Shown piece by piece: positions 1-6,406 of a stretch of DNA of 7,016 nucleotides. The translations under genes were made by a program, and so were the position numbers. Within the stretch, counting starts at the first letter, position 1; each line of letters starts with the position of its first letter. A model generated the notes under the pieces. The model was not told the origin of the DNA and did not search any database. It saw only the letters and a list, made by a program, of their open reading frames with translations. Origin of the DNA: Klebsiella pneumoniae (lineage in GTDB: Bacteria; Pseudomonadota; Gammaproteobacteria; Ga0077536); the NCBI GenBank assembly GCA_945873015.1, contig CAMCBY010000220.1:1-7016 (forward strand). The letters run 5' to 3'.

Positions 1-432
1 CTCAAGCAGTGCATCGAGCGCGCCGAGGCGCGCACCGCTTGCAATCAGCGTCTGAATCTGGTGATTGCGGCGAACTACGGCGGGCAGTGGGATATCACTC
101 AGGCTGTGCGGCAACTGGCAAGCCAGGTGTTGGAAGGCGGACTCGCTCCGCAGGACATTACAGCCGACCATATCGAAGCGCGTCTGGCGCTCGCGGACCT
201 GCCGGACCCTGATCTTTTTATCCGCTCCGGGGGCGAGCAGCGCATCAGCAATTATCTGTTGTGGCAGCTCGCCTATACCGAGCTCTATTTCACTGAATGT
301 CTGTGGCCGGATTTCGATACCACGGAATTTGAACGCGCGCTCAAGAGCTACACCATTCGCCAGCGCCGTTTCGGCATGACCGGCGAGCAGGTCAGCGGTG
401 AGCTCGACACAGTGAGTTCCGACGCCGAATGA
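1..432 (+). CDS. uppS: Undecaprenyl diphosphate synthase, C-terminal part (5' end cut by window edge)
   Basis: This cis-prenyltransferase condenses isopentenyl diphosphate onto farnesyl diphosphate to give C55 undecaprenyl diphosphate, the precursor of the lipid carrier for peptidoglycan and other surface glycans; it is cytosolic and membrane-associated. Frame 1 is open from the first base, giving 143 residues before TGA at 430-432. The family is about 250 residues long, so roughly the first 110 are outside the window. Seen directly: the strand LNLVIAANYGGQWDI (from position 52), and the signature DPDLFIRSGGEQRISN followed by LLWQLAYTELYF and LWPDF. Arginines at 223-225 and 241-243 and serine at 247-249 align with E. 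coli R194, R200 and S202, which bind the IPP diphosphate. The GTG at 61 is internal (the valine of LNLVIAAN), not a start. It leads the cluster visible here, ahead of cdsA. Identification is secure. Confidence 0.97.
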   Translation, partial: LKQCIERAEARTACNQRLNLVIAANYGGQWDITQAVRQLASQVLEGGLAPQDITADHIEARLALADLPDPDLFIRSGGEQRISNYLLWQLAYTELYFTECLWPDFDTTEFERALKSYTIRQRRFGMTGEQVSGELDTVSSDAE

Positions 433-478
433 CGCTCGTCGCCGCAGACGGGCAGCCGACTGTCGCGCCTGCCTGCCC

Positions 479-1297
479 GTGTCGAATCTGATCGCCCGAA
501 TCCTGACCGCCACCGTGCTCGGTGGCGGCATGGTGTACGGCACCCTGCGCCTGCCTGCGGAAGTGATGGCCGCGGCATTCTCCCTGATTCTGTTTGGTGC
601 CGCGGTCGAATGGGCCGCGCTGGCGGGCCTCGTGACGCGCCTCGCGCGCGGGTCTTATGCCGCCGTGACCGTCGCCGCGGCGCTCGGTTGCGCCCTCGCG
701 CTTGATGCCGAAGGCGCGCTGCTCAAGATTGTGCTGGGGGTCGGCTGCGCCGGTTGGTGCGGGGCGACGGTCTGGATCATCCAATATCAGCGCCACGAAG
801 GTCCGCGACTGGACAATCCGGTGGTCCTGGCGGTATTGGGCTGGCTCGCTCTCATTCCCGCCTTGGCCGCCCTCCTGAGCTTGCTCGCGCGTGGCCCGGC
901 ATTGCTGTTGGCGCTGTTTGCTTTGGTTTGGGGGGCTGACATCTTTGCCTATTTCGGCGGCAAACGTTTCGGTAAGCGCCGTCTCGCCAGCCGCGTCAGT
1001 CCCGGCAAGACCTGGGAGGGGTTGATGTCAGCCTTGCTCGGGACCCAGGCACTGGCGCTGGCCGGCGCCGGCTTGCTCAAACCCATGTCGCTGGGCGCAC
1101 TGTTGGCGCTGACCGCGGTGACCTTTGTTGCCTCGGTGGTCGGCGATTTACTTGAAAGCCTGTTAAAGCGGCTGCGCGGGGTCAAGGACAGCGGTAATCT
1201 GCTGCCGGGCCACGGCGGGCTGCTCGATCGCATCGACAGTTTGCTGGCCGCCGCGCCAGTATTCACCCTCGGACTTATCCTGATGGAGCAACCATGA
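479..1297 (+). CDS. cdsA: Phosphatidate cytidylyltransferase (CDP-diglyceride synthase)
   Basis: CdsA is an inner-membrane enzyme that converts phosphatidic acid and CTP to CDP-diacylglycerol and pyrophosphate, the branch point for all bacterial phospholipids. The 272-residue protein is almost entirely hydrophobic with several membrane segments, as expected. The family signature is complete at residues 227-253: SLLKR, then KDSGN, then LPGHGGLLDRID. The upstream block GADIFAYFGGKRFGKRRLA, then VSPGKTWEG (about residues 152-181), is also typical. GTG at 479 is chosen because translation from it gives the usual CdsA opening (residues LIARILTATVL match the common L..RI.TA.VL start). No convincing Shine-Dalgarno precedes it, and the frame stays open upstream, so the start is less certain than the identity. 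It begins 46 bp after the uppS stop, and its TGA overlaps the dxr ATG by four bases, implying translational coupling. Confidence 0.95.
   Translation: MSNLIARILTATVLGGGMVYGTLRLPAEVMAAAFSLILFGAAVEWAALAGLVTRLARGSYAAVTVAAALGCALALDAEGALLKIVLGVGCAGWCGATVWIIQYQRHEGPRLDNPVVLAVLGWLALIPALAALLSLLARGPALLLALFALVWGADIFAYFGGKRFGKRRLASRVSPGKTWEGLMSALLGTQALALAGAGLLKPMSLGALLALTAVTFVASVVGDLLESLLKRLRGVKDSGNLLPGHGGLLDRIDSLLAAAPVFTLGLILMEQP
1285..1288 (+). promoter_or_regulatory. Ribosome binding site of dxr
   Basis: GGAG lies five bases before ATG at 1294, inside the last codons of cdsA. Together with the ATGA overlap it fixes the dxr start. Confidence 0.75.
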
Positions 1298-2478
1298 CCA
1301 CCGCGGTGACCATACTTGGCTCGACCGGCACCATCGGCGTCAACACCCTCGACGTCATCGCCCGCCATCCTGAACGATTTTCTGTTTTTGCACTCTCTGC
1401 CAATACCAATATCGATGGGCTGTTCGCGCAGTGCCAGCGTTGGAACCCGCCCTATGCAGTGATGGTCGATGCGCAGGCCGCGGAGTCGCTCGAGGCGCGG
1501 TGCAAGGCGGCAGGCCTCGACACCGAGGTTCTAGCCGGCGCCGAGGCGCTCGCCACCGTATCGGCACACGTCAAGGTTGATTACGTGATGGCTGGCATTG
1601 TGGGCGCAGCCGGCCTGTTGCCCAATCTGGCGGCAGCGCGGGCGGGCAAACGCGTGATGCTGGCCAACAAGGAATCACTGGTGATGTCCGGTCAGCTGTT
1701 CATGGACGCGGTGCGTGAAAATAAAGCCGAGCTGCTGCCGATTGATAGCGAGCACAACGCAGTGTTTCAGTGTCTGCCGCCGCAATTCGGCGACGGTCTG
1801 CCGACCGTTGGTGTGGAGCGCATCCTGTTGACCGCTTCGGGTGGCCCGTTTCGCGCCTGGCCGATTGAGCAATTGCATGCGGTGACACCCTCGCAGGCCT
1901 GCGCCCATCCCAACTGGGTGATGGGGCGCAAGATTTCAGTCGATTCGGCGACCATGATGAACAAGGGGCTGGAAGTTATCGAGGCCTGTTGGCTGTTCGG
2001 TACCACGCCGGCCCAGATTGAAGTGGTTATTCACCCGCAAAGCGTGATTCATTCAATGGTGCAATACGTCGATGGTTCGGTGCTCGCCCAGCTCGGCAAT
2101 CCCGATATGCGCACGCCGATAGCCTACGCACTGGCGTGGCCAGAGCGTTGCGCAGCGGGCGTCGAACGTCTCGACTTGTTCAGTGTGCGTCACCTCGATT
2201 TCGAAGAACCGGACTACGACCGCTTTCCTTGTCTGCGCCTCGCGCGCGATGCAATGAGTGTCGGTGGCACTGCGCCGGCCATTCTCAACGCCGCCAACGA
2301 AATTGCCGTAGCTGCGTTCCTTGACGAGAAAATAGCGTTCACAGCCATTCCGAGTCTGGTCGGACACGCCCTTGAGCGAGTCACGGCACGGCCGGCCCTT
2401 GATTTGGAGACCATCCTGGCCGATGACCACGGCGCGCGCGAGTGCGTGCAGCGAGCATTGGCCGACGGAGTGCATTGA
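1294..2478 (+). CDS. dxr: 1-deoxy-D-xylulose 5-phosphate reductoisomerase (MEP pathway)
   Basis: Dxr (IspC) converts 1-deoxy-D-xylulose 5-phosphate to 2-C-methyl-D-erythritol 4-phosphate with NADPH and a divalent metal, the committed step of the MEP isoprenoid route, in the cytosol. The product has 394 residues, close to the 398 of E. coli. The N-terminal nucleotide-binding turn GSTGTIG is at residues 9-15, LANKESLV at 123-130 (K126), and PIDSEHNAVFQCL from 149 with metal ligands D151 and E153. SASGG-type substrate contacts appear as LLTASGGPFR (S182), and HPNWVMGRKISVDSATMMNKGLE supplies S218, N223, K224 and the third metal ligand E227. All catalytic residues are therefore present. It overlaps cdsA by four bases and its stop shares one base with the rseP start (TGATG). 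It supplies isoprenoid precursors used by the neighbouring UppS. Confidence 0.98.
   Translation: MTTAVTILGSTGTIGVNTLDVIARHPERFSVFALSANTNIDGLFAQCQRWNPPYAVMVDAQAAESLEARCKAAGLDTEVLAGAEALATVSAHVKVDYVMAGIVGAAGLLPNLAAARAGKRVMLANKESLVMSGQLFMDAVRENKAELLPIDSEHNAVFQCLPPQFGDGLPTVGVERILLTASGGPFRAWPIEQLHAVTPSQACAHPNWVMGRKISVDSATMMNKGLEVIEACWLFGTTPAQIEVVIHPQSVIHSMVQYVDGSVLAQLGNPDMRTPIAYALAWPERCAAGVERLDLFSVRHLDFEEPDYDRFPCLRLARDAMSVGGTAPAILNAANEIAVAAFLDEKIAFTAIPSLVGHALERVTARPALDLETILADDHGARECVQRALADGVH
2467..2470 (+). promoter_or_regulatory. Ribosome binding site of rseP
   Basis: GGAG ends seven bases before ATG at 2478. It decides the rseP start in favour of 2478 over the in-frame ATG at 2442, which would add 12 non-conserved residues encoded inside dxr. 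Confidence 0.75.
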
Positions 2479-3833
2479 TGGAGTTGCTGAAAACCCTGCT
2501 GTATTTCGCCCTGGCGCTGGGCATCCTGGTCACCGCTCACGAATTCGGCCACTACTGGGTGGCCAAGCGTCTGGGTGTCAAGATTCTGCGCTTCTGCATC
2601 GGTTTTGGTCGGCCGGTGCTGTCGTGGCGCTCGGGTGAGACCGATTTTGCGCTGGCCCTGATCCCGCTTGGCGGCTACGTAAAAATGCTCGACGAGCGTG
2701 AAGGCGAGGTCGCCGAGCATGAGCTGCACCGCGCGTTCAATCGTAAACCGCTGTCGACCCGCATCGCTGTGGTCGCGGCTGGACCATTGGCCAATTTCCT
2801 GTTCGCGATCCTCGCCTACTGGGCGATGCTCATGATCGGCGTGACCGGGCCGCGGCCCATCATCGGCAGCGTCGATGCAGATTCCATTGCGTCTCGCGCC
2901 GGCCTCGGTCGCGGCCAGGAAGTGATCGAAGTCGATGGTGAACAGGCCCACACCTGGGACGGCGTGTTCCGCCGCGCACTGGACGGCATCCTCGATCAGC
3001 GCGCGCTGCGGCTGGCTGTGCGCGACGGTGATGGGGCGATCAAACACGTCATGCTCGATGTCAGCAAGGTGTCGGTCGACGAGCTGGGCGCGGGTGATTT
3101 TTTCAAGACTTTAGGTCTGGCGCCCGACGTGCCACTGATTCCTCCGGTGATCGCGCGCGTGACGGTCGATGGCGCGGCAGCGGCGGCCGGCATCAAGGAC
3201 GGGGATCGTATTGTGACGGCCGATGGTGCGGTGGTCGCGAGCTGGGGCGATTGGGTCGATGTCATCCGCCAGCATCCCGAGCAGCGACTGGAAATCGTGG
3301 TCGAGCGGGGCGGCCAGCAGCTCAGCCTGAGCGTTACCCCTGCGCGGGTCGAGGAAGGGGGCAAGAGCTTCGGCCGCATCGGCGCTGAGCCGGTGGTGCC
3401 GAAGAACATGGAAGACATCCCGATGGGTGTCGAGCGCTACGGCCCGTGGGCGGCCTTCAACGGCGCAGTCGATCGCACCGTCGGTATGAGTGTGACCACT
3501 CTCAAATTCCTCGGCAAGATGCTGGTCGGCGAGGCTTCGGTGAGCAACCTCAGTGGCCCGATCAGCATCGCGCAATACGCCGGCGCGTCGGCCAAACTGG
3601 GGCTCGCCCGTTTCCTCGAATTCCTAGCCCTAGTGAGTGTGAGCCTCGGAGTACTCAACCTATTGCCTATTCCGATACTCGATGGCGGACACTTGCTTTA
3701 TTACCTGATAGAATTCGCGACGCGTCGACCGGTGTCTGAACACCTGCAGTCATGGGGACAGCAACTCGGTCTGGTGGTGTTGTTGAGCCTCATGGGGCTG
3801 GCCGTCTACAACGACATCCTGCGCATTCTCTGA
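2478..3833 (+). CDS. rseP: Site-2 intramembrane zinc metalloprotease RseP
   Basis: RseP is the inner-membrane site-2 protease that cuts the anti-sigma factor RseA after DegS, releasing sigmaE during outer-membrane protein stress; it also clears remnant signal peptides. From ATG 2478 the protein has 451 residues (E. coli 450). Zinc motif HEFGH is at 21-25 in the first membrane helix, and the third zinc ligand D402 lies in the LDGGH motif of a later helix, the same number as in E. coli. A second hydrophobic stretch covers about 94-121 (AAGPLANFLFAILAYW). Two tandem PDZ domains follow in the periplasmic part, at about 126-195 (AGLGRGQEVIEVDGE) and 222-287 (AAGIKDGDRIVTADG). A last helix is near 428-448. 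It is coupled to dxr by a one-base overlap. Position directly before bamA and skp matches its role in monitoring outer-membrane assembly. Codon use shifts to rarer codons over 3624-3713. Confidence 0.97.
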   Translation: MELLKTLLYFALALGILVTAHEFGHYWVAKRLGVKILRFCIGFGRPVLSWRSGETDFALALIPLGGYVKMLDEREGEVAEHELHRAFNRKPLSTRIAVVAAGPLANFLFAILAYWAMLMIGVTGPRPIIGSVDADSIASRAGLGRGQEVIEVDGEQAHTWDGVFRRALDGILDQRALRLAVRDGDGAIKHVMLDVSKVSVDELGAGDFFKTLGLAPDVPLIPPVIARVTVDGAAAAAGIKDGDRIVTADGAVVASWGDWVDVIRQHPEQRLEIVVERGGQQLSLSVTPARVEEGGKSFGRIGAEPVVPKNMEDIPMGVERYGPWAAFNGAVDRTVGMSVTTLKFLGKMLVGEASVSNLSGPISIAQYAGASAKLGLARFLEFLALVSVSLGVLNLLPIPILDGGHLLYYLIEFATRRPVSEHLQSWGQQLGLVVLLSLMGLAVYNDILRIL

Positions 3834-3874
3834 ACGCTGGTGACGGAACTACCCAATAATAAATAAACATATTT
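3834..3874 (+). other. AT-rich rseP-bamA spacer containing the bamA translation start region
   Basis: This 41-bp gap becomes almost purely A/T for its last 21 bases (3854-3874), in sharp contrast to the GC-rich genes on both sides. No Shine-Dalgarno lies at a usable distance from the bamA ATG. An unstructured A/U-rich leader of this kind can support initiation through ribosomal protein S1; that role is inferred. No terminator-like hairpin is visible, so read-through from rseP is expected. Confidence 0.5.
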
Positions 3875-6166
3875 ATGTCGAAAGCCTTTAAAGCAGGCTG
3901 GATGTGCGGCCTGACGATGTTGTGCGCGGTGGGAGCTTCCGCTGCGGACTCATTCGTTGTCGACGATATCCGGGTCGAGGGACTGGACCGGATCTCGCCC
4001 GGCGCCATCTTCAATTATCTCCCCATCAGCGTCGGCGATTCGGTCGATGACAAACGCTCCCGTGATGCGGTCAGAGCGCTGTTCAAGACCGGCCTGTTCA
4101 AGGACGTGCGCCTGGAACGCGACGGCGACGTTCTCGTCGTCATCGTGCAGGAGCGCGAGACCATTTCGGAAATCACCTTCGAAGGCAATAAGGCGATCAA
4201 GACCGAAGATCTGACCAAGGGCCTTAAGGAAGTCGGCTTCGCCAAGGGCGAGGTCTTCAACGAATCAAAACTCGACAAGGTCCTGCAGGAACTCAAGCGC
4301 CAATATTTCGCCAACGGCAAGTACGGTGTGCGCATCGAGCATGAAATCATTCCGGTCGATGACAAAACCGTCGAGGTGGCCTTTACCATCTCCGAAGGTG
4401 AAGCAGCCCGAATCAAACAGATCAATATCATCGGTAACGAGGCGTTTACCGACGAGCAGATTCGCGATAATTTCAAACTCAATACCCCGACCTGGATCAG
4501 CTGGTTCACGAAAGACGACCAGTACTCGAAGCAGAAGCTGTCGGGCGATCTGGAAATCCTGCGTTCGCTGTATCAGGACAACGGTTATCTCAATTTCAGC
4601 GTCGATTCGACCCAGGTCTCGATCACTCCCGACAACAAGGACGTCTACCTCACCGTCAATGTGACTGAGGGAGAAAAGTTCGTGGTCGGTGACGTCAAGC
4701 TGGCCGGCACCCTGATCGTCGAAGCCGAAGAACTGTTCAAGTATGTCGTCACGCGTAAGGGCATGACCTTTTCGCGCAAGCACTTGACTGCCACCAGCAA
4801 GCTCATCACCGATCGTCTTGGCGACGAGGGTTACGCGTTCGCCAACGTCAATGCCATTCCCGAGATCGACGAGAAGAGCCGCGTTGCCGGCATCACCTAT
4901 TTTGTCGACCCTGGCCAGCGTGTCTACGTGCGACGGGTGAATTTCTTCGGTAACGCCAAGACCCGCGATGAGGTGTTGCGCCGCGAAATGCGGCAGCTCG
5001 AAGGCGGCTGGATTTCGACCGCCAAAGTTGAGCGTTCCAAGACGCGCCTGCGCCGTCTCGGCTTTTTCGAAGACGTCAACGTCGAAACCCCGGCGGTGGC
5101 AGGCTCGACCGATCAGGTCGATGTGAATTTCACGGTCAAGGAGCGTCCGTCCGGCAACCTCATGCTGGGCGTCGGTTTCTCGCAGGCAGCGGGTATCATT
5201 TTTAATACCAACGTACAGCAGGACAACTTCCTGGGCAGCGGCAAGAGCGTGAGCTTCGCGTTCGCCAACAGCGAAATCAATCAGACGTTCCGTGTCGGGT
5301 ATATGAACCCGTACTGGACCACCGACGGTGTCGCACGCGGATTCGACTTCTCCTACCAGAAGACCGACGCCGGCAATACCAACATCATCCGCTACAACAC
5401 CAAGACTGTGTCGGGCGGCATGAATTTCGGCGTCCCGATTACGGAATACCATTTCGTCAACGCTGGCTTGTCCTACGAGTCGACGTCGATCAACACCAAT
5501 CCGCTGTTCCTCGATCCGATCATCGCGGCCTTCCTGGCGCGTGAAGGCAACAACTACAATCTGATTCGTGTGTCGAGCGCCTTCACTTACGACACCCGCA
5601 ACTCGGCCATTTTCCCAGACCGCGGTACCTTGCAGCGTATCCGTGGTGAGGTCACCGTGCCGGGTGCCGACCTGACTTACTACAAGGTCAACCTCGAGTC
5701 GAGACTATACGCACCATTGGCGCGCAACTACATTCTTATGCTGCGAAGTGAACTGGGCTACGGTGGTGCGTATGGCAGTACCACAGAGCTGCCGTTCTTT
5801 GAGAACTACTATGGTGGTGGCCCGCGTACCGTGCGCGGCTATCAGGAAAGCTCATTGGGTCCGGAAGACATCTTTGGCCGCGCATTAGGCGGTAACATCC
5901 AGGCGGTCGCGGGTGCGGAAGTGATCATCCCGGTGCCGTTCCTGGCCGAGTTCAAGTCGGTGCGTCTGTCGACCTTCTTTGACGCGGGTAACGTCTGGTC
6001 TGCTGAACAGCAAGTCAGGTTTTCCGATGTGCGTATGTCGGCGGGTGTGTCCGGCATCTGGATGTCACCCTTCGGCTTGTTGTCCGTCAGTGTCGCGCAG
6101 CCGTTTCGAGACCGTCCGGGAGACGATATCCAACGCTTCCAGTTCAACTTCGGCACCCAGTTCTGA
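3875..6166 (+). CDS. bamA: Outer membrane protein assembly factor BamA
   Basis: BamA is the core of the BAM complex, inserting beta-barrel proteins into the outer membrane. The 763-residue product has a signal peptide with KAFKAG n-region, hydrophobic core and ASA cleavage before about residue 24. Five POTRA domains follow at roughly 26-94, 95-175, 178-267, 269-347 and 350-423; POTRA3 carries the long insert around WISWFTKDDQY (207-217). The 16-strand barrel runs from about 430 to the end and finishes in FQFNFGTQF, with the terminal phenylalanine typical of outer-membrane proteins. The loop-6 motif is VRGY at 653-656 (GGGPRTVRGY). The protein is shorter than E. coli BamA (810), largely because loop 6 is compact, and I see no cysteine in the mature part. 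ATG 3875 is preferred over ATG 3902 because the latter loses the positive n-region, although 3875 lacks a Shine-Dalgarno. Confidence 0.98.
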   Translation: MSKAFKAGWMCGLTMLCAVGASAADSFVVDDIRVEGLDRISPGAIFNYLPISVGDSVDDKRSRDAVRALFKTGLFKDVRLERDGDVLVVIVQERETISEITFEGNKAIKTEDLTKGLKEVGFAKGEVFNESKLDKVLQELKRQYFANGKYGVRIEHEIIPVDDKTVEVAFTISEGEAARIKQINIIGNEAFTDEQIRDNFKLNTPTWISWFTKDDQYSKQKLSGDLEILRSLYQDNGYLNFSVDSTQVSITPDNKDVYLTVNVTEGEKFVVGDVKLAGTLIVEAEELFKYVVTRKGMTFSRKHLTATSKLITDRLGDEGYAFANVNAIPEIDEKSRVAGITYFVDPGQRVYVRRVNFFGNAKTRDEVLRREMRQLEGGWISTAKVERSKTRLRRLGFFEDVNVETPAVAGSTDQVDVNFTVKERPSGNLMLGVGFSQAAGIIFNTNVQQDNFLGSGKSVSFAFANSEINQTFRVGYMNPYWTTDGVARGFDFSYQKTDAGNTNIIRYNTKTVSGGMNFGVPITEYHFVNAGLSYESTSINTNPLFLDPIIAAFLAREGNNYNLIRVSSAFTYDTRNSAIFPDRGTLQRIRGEVTVPGADLTYYKVNLESRLYAPLARNYILMLRSELGYGGAYGSTTELPFFENYYGGGPRTVRGYQESSLGPEDIFGRALGGNIQAVAGAEVIIPVPFLAEFKSVRLSTFFDAGNVWSAEQQVRFSDVRMSAGVSGIWMSPFGLLSVSVAQPFRDRPGDDIQRFQFNFGTQF

Positions 6167-6179
6167 CCCTCTCGCGGTC

Positions 6180-6208
6180 TGGAAAGATCGGGAATACGGT
6201 TACATAAT
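6180..6208 (+). promoter_or_regulatory. Candidate sigma70-type promoter upstream of skp
   Basis: TGGAAA at 6180-6185 (4 of 6 to TTGACA), a 17-base spacer, and CATAAT at 6203-6208 (5 of 6 to TATAAT) lie 14-42 bases past the bamA stop. Transcription from about 6215 would give skp a leader of around 190 nt. It has spacing and location in its favour, but similar matches arise by chance. No sigmaE-type -10 is found at the right distance from the nearby GGAA sequences. Confidence 0.4.
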
Positions 6209-6325
6209 GGGGCAATGGGCGCGGCCAGCGCGCAGGGGAGATTCCGAATTGAATATGTCACCGACGCTGACCGCCAACCAGCGCGGTCAACAGTTTCAAC
6301 CTGTCATGTGCCAGCCATCCCTTGG

Positions 6326-6360
6326 GCATAAGACGAGTTCCGCAACGCGTGCGTTTATGC
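6326..6360 (+). other. Stem-loop in the skp leader
   Basis: GCATAA-G-ACG at 6326-6335 pairs with CGTTTATGC at 6352-6360, giving nine base pairs with one bulged G and a 16-base loop. No T-run follows, so it is not an intrinsic terminator. It sits 35 bases before the skp ribosome binding site, inside the bamA-skp gap (6167-6406), which otherwise holds no convincing gene. Its function is unknown. Confidence 0.4.
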
Positions 6361-6395
6361 GCACCGCAGATACCAAAACCATCCTAAAACGCACT

Positions 6396-6399
6396 GGAG
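6396..6399 (+). promoter_or_regulatory. Ribosome binding site that fixes the TTG start of skp
   Basis: GGAG (within CTGGAGT) ends seven bases before TTG at 6407. This spacing, and the complete signal peptide that follows, support a TTG start. The next in-frame ATG, codon 17, falls inside the hydrophobic core of the signal peptide and would destroy it. Confidence 0.7.
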
Positions 6400-6406
6400 T
6401 ACTGCT

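Noticed and set aside
2442..2477. Earlier in-frame ATG for rseP
   Set aside because: It adds 12 residues not expected for the family; ATG 2478 has GGAG at seven bases and gives the standard 451-residue protein starting just before the first membrane helix.
2214..3047. 277-codon open frame on the minus strand across dxr and rseP
   Set aside because: It lies antisense to two genes with full sets of catalytic motifs, its translation resembles no family, and long antisense frames are common in GC-rich DNA.
3845..3868. GGAACT as a sigmaE -35 element before bamA
   Set aside because: The -35 resembles sigmaE sites, but no TCTGA or TCAAA-like -10 lies 15-17 bases downstream; the sequence there is plain A/T.
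4265..5452. 395-codon open frame on the minus strand inside bamA
   Set aside because: It is a codon-bias shadow of bamA, whose POTRA and barrel motifs are continuous through the region.
6165..6180. GACC...GGTC inverted repeat after the bamA stop as a terminator
   Set aside because: The stem is only four pairs with no T-run, too weak to terminate transcription.
5979..6206. Forward frame that starts inside bamA and runs into the bamA-skp gap
   Set aside because: The first part is out of frame with a clearly real barrel sequence; only the gap portion (from 6249) has any start signal and is discussed separately.
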